Origin: PNKC01 sp039917655
GTDB taxonomy: Bacteria; Chloroflexota; Dehalococcoidia; Tepidiformales; Tepidiformaceae
Assembly: GCA_039917655.1 (NCBI GenBank)
Contig: JBDSJC010000004.1
Location: 1 to 6,833 of the forward strand
DNA length: 6,833 bases
Direction: 5' to 3'
Shown here: in pieces, positions 1 through 6,724 of the stretch
Position numbering within the stretch: the first letter of the stretch is position 1
Layout of the letters: every line of letters begins with the position of its first letter
Translations under genes and position numbers: made by a program
The notes under the pieces: model-generated
What the model was told of the DNA's origin: nothing
Database searches by the model: none
Seen by the model: the letters and a program-made list of their open reading frames with translations, nothing else

Positions 1-512
1 CGCCGGTACGGCTTCTGGTCGTAGGAGACCTTCACCATGTAGACCTTGCACTCGATCCCGAAGATCTGGCAGGCGAAGGCGAGCGATGCGCCCCACTGCC
101 CGGCGCCAGTCTCTGTGGCGATGCGCTTCACGCCCTCCTGCTTGTTGTAGTAGGCCTGGGCAACGGCCGTGTTCGGCTTGTGCGAACCGGAGGGCGAGAC
201 GCCTTCGTACTTGTAGTAGATCTTCGCCGGGGTATCGAGCGCCTTCTCCAGGAAGGTCGCGCGGATCAGCGGTGAGGGCCGCCAGATCTTGTAGATCTCC
301 CGCACCTCCTCCGGGATCGCGATGTAGCGTTCGGTGCTTACCTCCTGCTTGATCAACTCCATGGGGAAGAGCGGCGCCAACGCCTCCGGACCGATCGGCT
401 GGTGCGTGCCCGGGTGCAGCGGCGGCGAGGGCGGATTCTTGAGGTCCGCGGCCACGTTATACCAGTGCGTCGGCATCTCTGATGCGTTGAGAAAGAACTT
501 CCGTGTCGCCAT
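1..512 (-). CDS. trpB2: Tryptophan synthase beta chain, TrpB2 type (5' part only)
   Basis: PLP enzyme of the cytoplasm that condenses indole with L-serine to give L-tryptophan. The first 170 codons are present and the gene runs off the left edge; the family is usually somewhat over 400 residues, so about 40 percent is visible. Seen directly: GSHKPNTA around residues 109-116, with K112 as the expected Schiff-base lysine, and TETGAGQWG at 133-141, with E134 matching the catalytic glutamate. The W in GAGQWG (TrpB1 has GAGQHG) and the long N-terminal segment ending in WRPSPLIRA mark it as TrpB2 rather than classical TrpB1. The ATG is fixed by an in-frame TGA eight codons upstream, no other start codon between them, and a Shine-Dalgarno 6 nt away. 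No trpA is visible, which fits the common orphan or indole-salvage context of TrpB2, but the downstream side is outside the window. Expression is under a tryptophan T-box. Confidence 0.95.
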   Translation of the reverse strand, partial: MATRKFFLNASEMPTHWYNVAADLKNPPSPPLHPGTHQPIGPEALAPLFPMELIKQEVSTERYIAIPEEVREIYKIWRPSPLIRATFLEKALDTPAKIYYKYEGVSPSGSHKPNTAVAQAYYNKQEGVKRIATETGAGQWGASLAFACQIFGIECKVYMVKVSYDQKPYR

Positions 513-518
513 TGCGCG

Positions 519-525
519 TCCCCTT
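519..525 (-). promoter_or_regulatory. Ribosome binding site of trpB2
   Basis: On the minus strand AAGGGGA lies 6 nt upstream of the ATG at 512. Together with the in-frame stop at 534-536 it fixes the start of trpB2. Confidence 0.75.
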
Positions 526-541
526 GCCTGTTTTCAACCAC

Positions 542-612
542 CGAGACACCGAGGATAAGGAGCGATTGGGGCCGCAGCGCCAACTCAAACCCTCAGAGAC
601 CTCGGTGTCTCG
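542..612. repeat. 13-bp perfect inverted repeat in the trpB2 5' untranslated region
   Basis: The arm at 542-554 (CGAGACACCGAGG) is perfectly complementary to the arm at 600-612 (CCTCGGTGTCTCG), with a 45-nt spacer. It sits between the T-box terminator and the trpB2 start, so only readthrough transcripts contain it. The flanking text CCACCGAGACACCGAG resembles a dispersed intergenic repeat that I recall from many bacterial genomes. It could be a small palindromic mobile element or a simple RNA hairpin. There is no T-tract, so it is unlikely to be a terminator. Confidence 0.7.
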
Positions 613-636
613 TTCCCGGTCCCCTTTTGGGAAACC

Positions 637-668
637 AAAAACCCCTCGCCATCAAAGGACGAGGGGTT
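637..668 (-). terminator. Intrinsic terminator of the T-box leader
   Basis: In minus-strand RNA, AACCCCUCG (668-660) pairs perfectly with CGAGGGGUU (648-640), giving a 9-bp stem with an 11-nt loop. The run of U through 637 continues as GGUUU. The 5' arm shares bases with the antiterminator helix (659-663), so the two folds exclude each other. This is the attenuator that stops transcription before trpB2 when tRNA-Trp is charged. Confidence 0.9.
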
Positions 669-921
669 ACTCGCGGTGCCACCTTTGTTCCCGCAAGTTG
701 CCTGGCGGGCACTTTGTCAGCCGCCGCGCGAACGCGAGGGCCCTGGCTGTGATAACGGTGCCACTCCGCCGAGGGCTACTCCCCGAAGGTTTCGCCGCCG
801 GGACTCCCGGGTCCATTCGCCTGCCGCGCCGCCGCCGGGCTCTCACCTGTCCCCGGCTCTCTGAAGGCTCGCCTGGCCGGGTACTTCTCCCGATCCACGC
901 CTCTAGCTGTATTCAGTTGTC
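637..921 (-). promoter_or_regulatory. Tryptophan-specific T-box riboswitch leader
   Basis: Leader RNA that senses the ratio of uncharged to charged tRNA-Trp. In RNA order: the Stem I entry GGAGAAGUAC (890-881); a distal Stem I hairpin GCCGGG (857-852) with CCCGGC (839-834), closing a loop that contains AGGUGAGA; the specifier region GAAUGGACC with UGG at 815-813; a CCGUUAUC segment (758-751) typical of the Stem II region; Stem III CCCGC (709-705) with GCGGG (694-690); and the T-box core AAAGGUGGCACCGCGAG (686-670). The antiterminator is helix AAAGG/CCUUU (686-682 with 658-654), bulge UGGCACC (681-675), and helix GCGAG/CUCGU (674-670 with 663-659). The bulge UGGC pairs with an acceptor end GCCA, as expected for tRNA-Trp with discriminator G. 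UGG is the only tryptophan codon, and the downstream gene is a tryptophan synthase, so specificity is supported three ways. The 5' end is placed at the predicted transcription start. Confidence 0.95.
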
Positions 922-927
922 ACGCAA

Positions 928-956
928 AAAGTAGCGCGAGGACGGAGTGCTGTCAA
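928..956 (-). promoter_or_regulatory. Sigma-70-type promoter of the T-box/trpB2 unit
   Basis: On the minus strand a perfect -35 box TTGACA (956-951), a 17-bp spacer, and a -10 box TACTTT (933-928) precede the T-box leader. Transcription should begin near 921, about 20-30 nt before Stem I. Spacing and position fit the housekeeping sigma factor. Confidence 0.8.
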
Positions 957-1056
957 CGGGGGATGTCTCAGCCGAGCCACGACCGGCCCAGGCTACCCTG
1001 CCCATTACCCTCAGCTTTTGCGGCGCGGCCCGCGCCTCTGTACCCTTGGCCCGCCG

Positions 1057-1061
1057 GGAGG
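1057..1061 (+). promoter_or_regulatory. Ribosome binding site favouring the GTG start of the permease
   Basis: GGAGG ends 5 nt before the GTG at 1067. It is the best Shine-Dalgarno in the 5' part of this reading frame. The rival GTG at 947 has a weaker GAGGA 4 nt upstream, and the ATG at 1094 has no comparable site. Confidence 0.6.
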
Positions 1062-1066
1062 GGCGT

Positions 1067-4000
1067 GTGCGAACGTTTGGGCCGATTGCGCGGATGGTGC
1101 TCCAACGGAGCCTGGGACACTGGCGGCTGCTCTCCACGCTGATTACCGGAATCGTCCTCTCCGCCGCCCTCATGGCCTGCGTCGCCCTCTACTCCGATTC
1201 CATCCGCGACCTTGGGCTCAGGCATGCGCTTAGTTCGCAGCCAGCCCACGCCCTGGACCTGGAGGTCAATGGCTCCGCCCCTTCGCTCCAACCGACCGAC
1301 TACGCCCAGCGCAAATCGAGCATCGACCAGCTGCTGCAGTCCCACGCCAGCAACGTGCTGACGCAAATCGTGCACTACGGCCGCTCCGAGACGTTCTTCC
1401 TTGCCCCCAGCGGTCAACCCTTGCCTACCAACGACTCACTGCTCCCGCGAGCGCACATCCAGTTCCTTGATCAACTGGCCGGCCACACGCACTACACTGC
1501 CGGGCGAGCCCCCGCCGCCGTCCCGCCCGTCGGCTCCGGGGAGGTCCCGAAGCTCGAACTGACCCTCGGCAAAGCCACCGCTGATCGCATGGGAGTCAAG
1601 GTGGGCGACGCCTTCGACCTTAGCCTCCACTGGAAGAAGGGCGTGGTCTACCGCGCCGAACTCGTTGGCCTGATCGAACCGAACGACCTCTCCGAGCCGT
1701 ACTGGTTCGGACGGACGGACCGCTTCGAGATGCCCGCCACTCGCTGGCCCACCTATCCATTCTTCATGGACGAAAAGACGTTCGTCGATGCCCTGGGTTC
1801 CACGAACCCCGAAATAGACGTCAACTACGAAGTCTTCGGTTTCGTGGACCCCGCCAAGATCGACTATACGAACGCGCGCCTTGTCGAGGACAACGTGAAC
1901 GCCCTTGACCGCGAGATCAGGGCGCAGGTCGGCCAGACCGAGCTGAAAACGAAACTGGCGACCGTGCTAACGGACTACCGCACGAAGCTCTTCTTCACAC
2001 GTCTGCCCCTGTTCGCCCTAATGCTCCAGATCGTCGGCATCGTCCTCTTCTTCGTCGTCATGATGTCGACGATGGTGATCGAGCGGCAGACGGGCGAGAT
2101 CGCGCTGCTCAAGAGCCGCGGCGCGAGCACCGCCCAGGTGATGGCGATCTACGTGCTCGAAGGGTGCGGGCTCGGTGTGGTCGCCACGCTCAGCGGGCCG
2201 TTCATCGCCGCGGGAGCGATCTCATTGCTCGGCCTCACGCCGCCGTTCCACGACCTCAGCGGCGGCAAACTGCTCGACGTGACCCTTACCCCCGAGTCGT
2301 TCGCGCTGGCGTTCTTCGGCGCGCTGCTTTCGCTGGCCGCCTTGCTCTGGCCCGCTTATCGCGCTTGCCGTTACAGCATCACCAACTACAAGCAGCAGCT
2401 TTCGCGCCCGCCGCGCCAGCCGGTGTTCCTGCGTTACTACCTGGACCTGGTGCTCATTGGCGTGGGCGCCTTCGCCTTCTATGAGCTTCGCCAGCGCGGC
2501 TCGCTGGTGACTGAGAAGCTGTTCGGCGACCTCTCCGCGGATCCCCTGCTGCTGGTCACGCCCACGCTCTTCATGTTGATGGTGGCGCTCGTCTTCCTGC
2601 GGCTGTTTCCGCTGGCGCTCCGTCTTGGATTGTGGATGTCGCGCCGCCTTGATGGACCAACGCTCTCCATGAGCCTCACGCGCATGGCCCGCAGCCCCTT
2701 GCAACACAGCCGGCTGATCCTCCTGCTCATCCTCACGACCGCCGTCGGGATGTTTGCCGCGGGATTCCGGGCCACCCTGGAGCAGGGCTACAACGACCGC
2801 GCCGCCCAGGCCTCCGGCGCGCCGACGCGGCTCGTGGACATCCGCTCACCCTCCGGGCTAGCCAGCAGCGCGTTCGTGCAATCCATCTCTGCCACCACCG
2901 GCGCCACAACCGTGAGCCCGGTCTTGCGGCTCTCCGGTTCGGTGAACATCTCGCGTTTCAACTCGGAATCGGTGCAACTGCTTGGCGTGAAACCAGATGA
3001 GTTCAAGACGCTCGGCTTCTGGCGCGACGACTACGCCTCGGCCAGCGAAGACGACCTGCTCGCACGCCTCGGCAAAGCGCCGTCACCGGCGGAGGGAGCA
3101 CCTGTTGTGCCGCCCGGCGCGCAGAGCGTCGGGTTCTGGGGCCGCCTCCCGCTCCCACCCCGGACGCCCGCGCCGCAAGTCGGGCTTCGCTTCCTGGACA
3201 GTGCCGGCACATGGTTCGAATACCAGTTGCCCTACGACACCCCGGTCGGCAACTGGCAGTTCTTCGCCGCGAACCTCGCCAACCCTTCAATCCCCAGGCT
3301 GATAAGCGGGCAGCCGCGCCGCCTGCCCGTTGGCGCGCTCACCTTCGATTCGCTGACCGTCCGCTTTCCGGGGCTGGCCGGCGATACGAACGACCAGGTG
3401 ACGATGAGCTTCGACGATCTCCAGTGGTCTCCGGCTGCGCCAGTTCAAGGCGTGGGGACAACGGGGTTCTCCGATGGCACGGTAATCGAAGACTTCAGCA
3501 GCCTCTCCCGCTATGAAAACATCAGCGGCGTCTCGCTGAACACGCAGCCGGGGACGCTTACCGGCGGCGACGCCGAGGCCCCGCGCACCGGCCCAGCAGC
3601 GAAGATCACCTTCATCCGCGGGCGCGCCGGGGCGTCGCTCGTGGGCTTGCGGCGGTCGGTGAGCAAAGAGCCGCTGCCGGTGCTCGCGGCCAGCCAGGGG
3701 CTTGAGCGAATGGGTAGCAAGGTGGGCGGCGAGTTCACGATCTTCGCCAACGGCCAGTACATTCCCGTCAAGGCGGTCGGCGACTTCGACATCTTCCCGG
3801 GTTACGACCCTTCGAAAAGGGCGGGCCTCTTCGTCGCGGATCTCGATTCGCTTCAGGTGGCGGCCACCCGAGTGGCCGGCGCGGCGGAGGGCGCCTACCC
3901 GAACGAAGCGTGGATGAGTGGCGCGCCCGCCGGGTTGACCAAGCTCAACCTTCAGGAGAAAGGTCTGCGCGCCGAGCAAGTGTTCGACCAGGCAGCGATC

Positions 4001-4462
4001 CACGCCGAACAGGCCTCCGACCCGCTGGTGGCGGCAAGTTGGGAAGGCATCCTCTTCCTTTCGTTTGGCGCCGTAATCCTGATCAGCGCGCTGGCCTTCA
4101 TCGCCTACGGATCGATGAGCGCACAGGCCCGTTCTCTCGAGTTTGCGGTCCTTCGCACGATGGGTTTCTCCGGCCGCCAGATCCTTGGCGTGGTTACCTT
4201 CGAGCAGGCCTTCGTGATCGTCGCGGGCATCGTCGCCGGGACGTTGCTCGGCTTCCCGCTGAGCCGCCTGATGATCGGCTACATGGGCCTCACCGAGAAA
4301 GGCCTCACGCCGCTGCCGCCGCTCGTCTCGCGCGTCAGCTGGCAGGCGATCGTTACCGTTTACGCGTCGCTGGCCATCGCCGTGACCATCACCGTAGTAT
4401 CCCTCGTGGTGTTGTATTCTCGGCTGGCAGTTGGGCGGGCGCTCCGCATGGGTGAACTGTAG
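1067..4462 (+). CDS. Large FtsX/MacB-type ABC transporter permease (duplicated FtsX fold)
   Basis: Membrane subunit of a type VII (MacB/LolCE/YbbP-like) ABC exporter; 1131 residues from the GTG chosen here. Predicted helices lie near residues 22-42, 312-334, 359-388, 411-432, 458-472, 495-523, 550-568, 993-1014, 1041-1065 and 1093-1117. The first extracytoplasmic domain covers about 43-310 and the second about 569-990. Each half has the cytoplasmic coupling motif of the family: VIERQTGEIALLKSRGAS at 337-354 and SLEFAVLRTMGFSGRQI at 1023-1039. This is the ten-helix architecture of YbbP-like permeases, in which one chain replaces two half-permeases. Residues about 705-790 look like an extra beta-rich module in the second ectodomain. 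The frame is open back to a GTG at 947, but the extra 40 residues are unlike a permease N-terminus and lie over the opposing promoter. Membrane helix 1 begins about 20 residues after the chosen start. The stop overlaps the next gene by one base. The substrate is unknown; lipid, lipoprotein, peptide or drug export are all possible. Confidence 0.9.
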   Translation: MRTFGPIARMVLQRSLGHWRLLSTLITGIVLSAALMACVALYSDSIRDLGLRHALSSQPAHALDLEVNGSAPSLQPTDYAQRKSSIDQLLQSHASNVLTQIVHYGRSETFFLAPSGQPLPTNDSLLPRAHIQFLDQLAGHTHYTAGRAPAAVPPVGSGEVPKLELTLGKATADRMGVKVGDAFDLSLHWKKGVVYRAELVGLIEPNDLSEPYWFGRTDRFEMPATRWPTYPFFMDEKTFVDALGSTNPEIDVNYEVFGFVDPAKIDYTNARLVEDNVNALDREIRAQVGQTELKTKLATVLTDYRTKLFFTRLPLFALMLQIVGIVLFFVVMMSTMVIERQTGEIALLKSRGASTAQVMAIYVLEGCGLGVVATLSGPFIAAGAISLLGLTPPFHDLSGGKLLDVTLTPESFALAFFGALLSLAALLWPAYRACRYSITNYKQQLSRPPRQPVFLRYYLDLVLIGVGAFAFYELRQRGSLVTEKLFGDLSADPLLLVTPTLFMLMVALVFLRLFPLALRLGLWMSRRLDGPTLSMSLTRMARSPLQHSRLILLLILTTAVGMFAAGFRATLEQGYNDRAAQASGAPTRLVDIRSPSGLASSAFVQSISATTGATTVSPVLRLSGSVNISRFNSESVQLLGVKPDEFKTLGFWRDDYASASEDDLLARLGKAPSPAEGAPVVPPGAQSVGFWGRLPLPPRTPAPQVGLRFLDSAGTWFEYQLPYDTPVGNWQFFAANLANPSIPRLISGQPRRLPVGALTFDSLTVRFPGLAGDTNDQVTMSFDDLQWSPAAPVQGVGTTGFSDGTVIEDFSSLSRYENISGVSLNTQPGTLTGGDAEAPRTGPAAKITFIRGRAGASLVGLRRSVSKEPLPVLAASQGLERMGSKVGGEFTIFANGQYIPVKAVGDFDIFPGYDPSKRAGLFVADLDSLQVAATRVAGAAEGAYPNEAWMSGAPAGLTKLNLQEKGLRAEQVFDQAAIHAEQASDPLVAASWEGILFLSFGAVILISALAFIAYGSMSAQARSLEFAVLRTMGFSGRQILGVVTFEQAFVIVAGIVAGTLLGFPLSRLMIGYMGLTEKGLTPLPPLVSRVSWQAIVTVYASLAIAVTITVVSLVVLYSRLAVGRALRMGEL

Positions 4463-5394
4463 TGGCGACGTATGAAGCGGTTGCTCCCACGGGAAGCGAC
4501 CTCGGCGCTCCTCCGTACATCGATTGCCAGGACCTCTTCAAGATCTACAAGATCGCCAACCTTGAGGTGGTAGCCCTCCGTGGCCTCGATCTGCGCGTCC
4601 GCCGCGGCGAACTGATGGCCATCGTCGGCGCATCCGGCTCCGGCAAGAGCACCCTGCTCAACATTCTCGCCGGGCTCGATCAGCCAAGCGCGGGCCGTGC
4701 CTTCGTGGGCGGACGCGACCTCCTCACCATGTCCTCCAAAGAGATGGTGGAGTATCGCCGCAGCGAAGTGGGATTCGTCTGGCAGCAGACCGGCCGCAAC
4801 CTCGTGCCCTACCTCGATGCCCTCCAGAACGTTGAGGTGCCGATGATCCTCGCGGGCATGGGCAAGACAGCGGCCCACGAGCGGGCGACCGAACTGCTTG
4901 AAGCAGTGCACCTCGAACACCGGCTGCACAACCGCCCGAACCAGCTCTCCGGCGGCGAACAGCAGCGCGTCTCCATCGCCGTGGCGCTTGCCAACAACCC
5001 CCCGCTGCTGCTCGCGGACGAACCAACGGGCGAGTTGGACTCGGTTGGCGCGGGCCTTGTCTTCGAACTCTTCGGCGAACTCAACCGGCGCTACGGCGTG
5101 ACCATCGTGATCGTCACGCACGACCCAGATATCGCCGCACGAGTAGACCGGGTGGCGGCGATTCGCGATGGCCGCACCAGCACCGAAATCTTCCGCCGGG
5201 TGCGTACCGAAGGAAACGAAGCGAAAGTGACCCACGACGAATACGTGCTCGTGGACGCCGCCGGCCGCCTCCAGATCCCGCGCGAGTTCCTCGACCAGTT
5301 GAGCATCCGTGACCGCGCGAAAGTGCTCATGGGCGATGGCCGCCTTGAGGTCCTTTCCGAGCAGGCGGCACGGCACGAAGGAGACCGCCGCTGA
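4462..5394 (+). CDS. MacB/LolD-class ABC ATPase with C-terminal AbrB/SpoVT-like domain
   Basis: ATP-hydrolysing subunit (310 residues) that drives the adjacent permease from the cytoplasmic face. Motifs seen: Walker A GASGSGKST at 56-64, Q-loop in WQQTGRN at 107-113, signature LSGGEQQRV at 162-170, Walker B plus D-loop LLLADEPTGELD at 182-193 with catalytic E187, and switch H220. The ABC core ends near residue 245; MacB/LolD ATPases usually stop around 220-240. The remaining 65 residues contain VDAAGRLQIPREFLDQL (264-280), followed by a short strand pair to about 298. This resembles the GR-x-x-IP-x-x-hh pattern of AbrB/SpoVT/MazE swapped-hairpin domains; the assignment is by eye. The GTG start overlaps the permease stop (TAGTG) and has GGGTGA a few bases upstream, so translation is probably coupled. 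Nothing in the sequence reveals the cargo. Confidence 0.93.
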   Translation: MATYEAVAPTGSDLGAPPYIDCQDLFKIYKIANLEVVALRGLDLRVRRGELMAIVGASGSGKSTLLNILAGLDQPSAGRAFVGGRDLLTMSSKEMVEYRRSEVGFVWQQTGRNLVPYLDALQNVEVPMILAGMGKTAAHERATELLEAVHLEHRLHNRPNQLSGGEQQRVSIAVALANNPPLLLADEPTGELDSVGAGLVFELFGELNRRYGVTIVIVTHDPDIAARVDRVAAIRDGRTSTEIFRRVRTEGNEAKVTHDEYVLVDAAGRLQIPREFLDQLSIRDRAKVLMGDGRLEVLSEQAARHEGDRR

Positions 5395-6386
5395 TGGCAG
5401 GAGCGAACGTCCTGGCGCGCGATGTCACCCGCAAATTTCAACTGGGCTCCGAGGATGTATGGGCGGTGAACGGCGTTTCGTTGAGCGCTGCCCCCGGCGA
5501 ATTCCTCGCGCTCGTCGGGCGTTCGGGTTCGGGAAAGACAACGCTGCTGAACCTCATCGCCGGGCTGGACAGGCTCACGAGCGGCGAGATCGAAATCGAC
5601 GGCCAACGCGTGGACCAGATGAACGAACGCCAGCTCACGCTCCTGCGCCGCGCGAAGATCGGCTTCATCTTCCAGTCCTTCGGTCTATTGCCACTGCTGT
5701 CGGCGCACGAAAACGTCGAACTTCCGCTGCGTATCGCCGGCTTCAAGCATGGCGAGCGCGTGATCCGCGCCAAACGCGCGCTCGAGATCGTCGGGCTCAC
5801 TCGCCGCGCCGACCACCGCCCCTACGAGCTCTCCGGCGGCGAACAACAGCGCGCGGCCATCGCCCGCGCAATCGCTACAGAGCCCGCGCTCATTCTTGCC
5901 GACGAGCCGACCGGCGAGCTGGATTCCGCCACCGCCACCGTCGTCCTCGGACTTCTCCGCAAGCTCGCCCGCGAGCAGGGCATCACCGTCATCGCCTGCA
6001 CCCACGACCGCATCGTGATGGACATGGCTGACCGCGTGGAGGAGCTGGCCGACGGCAAGCTCGTGACCGGCGCGCATGGCGAAGTCTGGGGCCATGTCCA
6101 GGCCAAGCCCATCAGCCCGTTCGCAACCGCCCACCCGGACCGCGCCAGCTTCGGCGCTGGCGTCTCTTCACTCGTTGGCGCGGACACCAGCCACTTCGGC
6201 CCCCAACCCTCGCTCATCCCCGATTCCAAGCACCCGCTGCCTGCCGACCAGTACGCGCCACGCCATGCCTCCCAACCGGAGGTAGAGCGCGAGCCACAGG
6301 AGCCGGAACTGGAAGCGGCTCAACCCCCGGAAGACCCGCCCCCCGCAAGCGAGGACGCCTCGCGCTGGGCGAGGCCCGGCTGCTAG
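5394..6386 (+). CDS. Second MacB/LolD-class ABC ATPase with a long disordered C-terminal tail
   Basis: 330-residue ATPase, the second of the operon. Motifs seen: Walker A GRSGSGKTT at 42-50, Q94 in IFQSFGLLP, signature LSGGEQQR at 146-153, Walker B plus D-loop LILADEPTGELD at 166-177 with catalytic E171, and switch H204 in CTHD. All catalytic residues are intact, so it should be active. The conserved core ends near 229. The last 100 residues have no recognisable domain; from about 270 they are rich in Pro, Glu, Ala and Gln and end in RWARPGC. It lacks the AbrB-like extension of the first ATPase, so the two are not simple recent duplicates. The ATG overlaps the preceding TGA by one base, with AAGGAG at 5378-5383 ten bases upstream. 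It probably pairs with the first ATPase as a heterodimer on the permease, though two homodimers cannot be excluded. Confidence 0.93.
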   Translation: MAGANVLARDVTRKFQLGSEDVWAVNGVSLSAAPGEFLALVGRSGSGKTTLLNLIAGLDRLTSGEIEIDGQRVDQMNERQLTLLRRAKIGFIFQSFGLLPLLSAHENVELPLRIAGFKHGERVIRAKRALEIVGLTRRADHRPYELSGGEQQRAAIARAIATEPALILADEPTGELDSATATVVLGLLRKLAREQGITVIACTHDRIVMDMADRVEELADGKLVTGAHGEVWGHVQAKPISPFATAHPDRASFGAGVSSLVGADTSHFGPQPSLIPDSKHPLPADQYAPRHASQPEVEREPQEPELEAAQPPEDPPPASEDASRWARPGC

Positions 6387-6396
6387 GCCCCGCCCC

Positions 6397-6412
6397 GGCG
6401 ATGGTGATCGCC
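6397..6412 (+). terminator. Possible weak hairpin after the ABC operon
   Basis: GGCGAT (6397-6402) pairs with ATCGCC (6407-6412) around a GGTG loop, 10 nt after the stop codon. The position suits a terminator, but there is no T-tract and the stem is only 6 bp, so it may be chance in GC-rich DNA. Confidence 0.25.
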
Positions 6413-6502
6413 CCCTCGACCAGTACCGCGCGCGTCAGCCAGCAGAGCGCTACCCGGCACGCGCACGGTCGCCCAGGACGCACCGGCGGCCAAACATGGC
6501 AT

Positions 6503-6548
6503 TCCGTTCGTCCTGAGCCTGTCGAAGGAAGCCAGTCGAAGGATGACG
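6503..6548. repeat. Dispersed intergenic repeat of the GTCGAAGGA family
   Basis: CCGTTCGTCCTGAGCCTGTC followed by GAAGGA is a dispersed intergenic element that I recall from many high-GC bacterial genomes. GTCGAAGGA occurs twice here (6521-6529 and 6535-6543). The ends CCGTTCGTCCT and the later AGGATGACGG form an imperfect inverted pair, as expected for a REP-like palindrome. Function is unknown. Confidence 0.65.
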
Positions 6549-6683
6549 GCTCCCGTTTGCCCTTCGGCCGGCCCTGCACACTCGGCCTCGTAGCCCCGAT
6601 CGCCGCAGCCACCCCGCCAAAGTTGTAGCCGTGGCCCTCCGTGGCCACAGGTTCGCCCTCGCAACCCGGACCAGCGCAAATCT

Positions 6684-6724
6684 CCCTTCTCCCTCCGCAG
6701 TGGGAGAAGGGCCGGGGATGAGGG
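6684..6724. repeat. Palindromic repeat CCCTTCTCCC/GGGAGAAGGG with GGGGATGAGGG tail
   Basis: CCCTTCTCCC (6684-6693) and GGGAGAAGGG (6702-6711) form a perfect 10-bp stem with an 8-nt loop, followed by CCGGGGATGAGGG. I recall this pattern as a dispersed intergenic palindrome in several high-GC lineages. In RNA it would be a strong hairpin, but there is no T-tract, so intrinsic termination is unlikely; protection of mRNA ends is possible. Confidence 0.7.

Noticed and set aside
503..934. Plus-strand reading frame of 143 codons
   Set aside because: It lies antisense to the T-box leader and the trpB2 start; the RNA structure explains this sequence and the translation is not protein-like.
1018..1046. 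Possible permease promoter TTGCGG, 17 bp, TACCCT
   Set aside because: Spacing is right and the position is plausible, but each box matches only three of six consensus bases, which is common by chance.
3287..4003. Minus-strand reading frame of 238 codons
   Set aside because: It is antisense to the continuous permease frame, and its Arg/Ala-rich translation has no recognisable family features.
4360..5376. Minus-strand reading frame of 338 codons
   Set aside because: It is a shadow of the first ATPase, whose Walker, signature and switch motifs are all intact on the plus strand; the open frame follows from GC-rich codon use.
6684..6711. Intrinsic terminator
   Set aside because: The hairpin is strong, but it is followed by CCGGGG instead of a T-tract and sits about 300 bp past the operon end.
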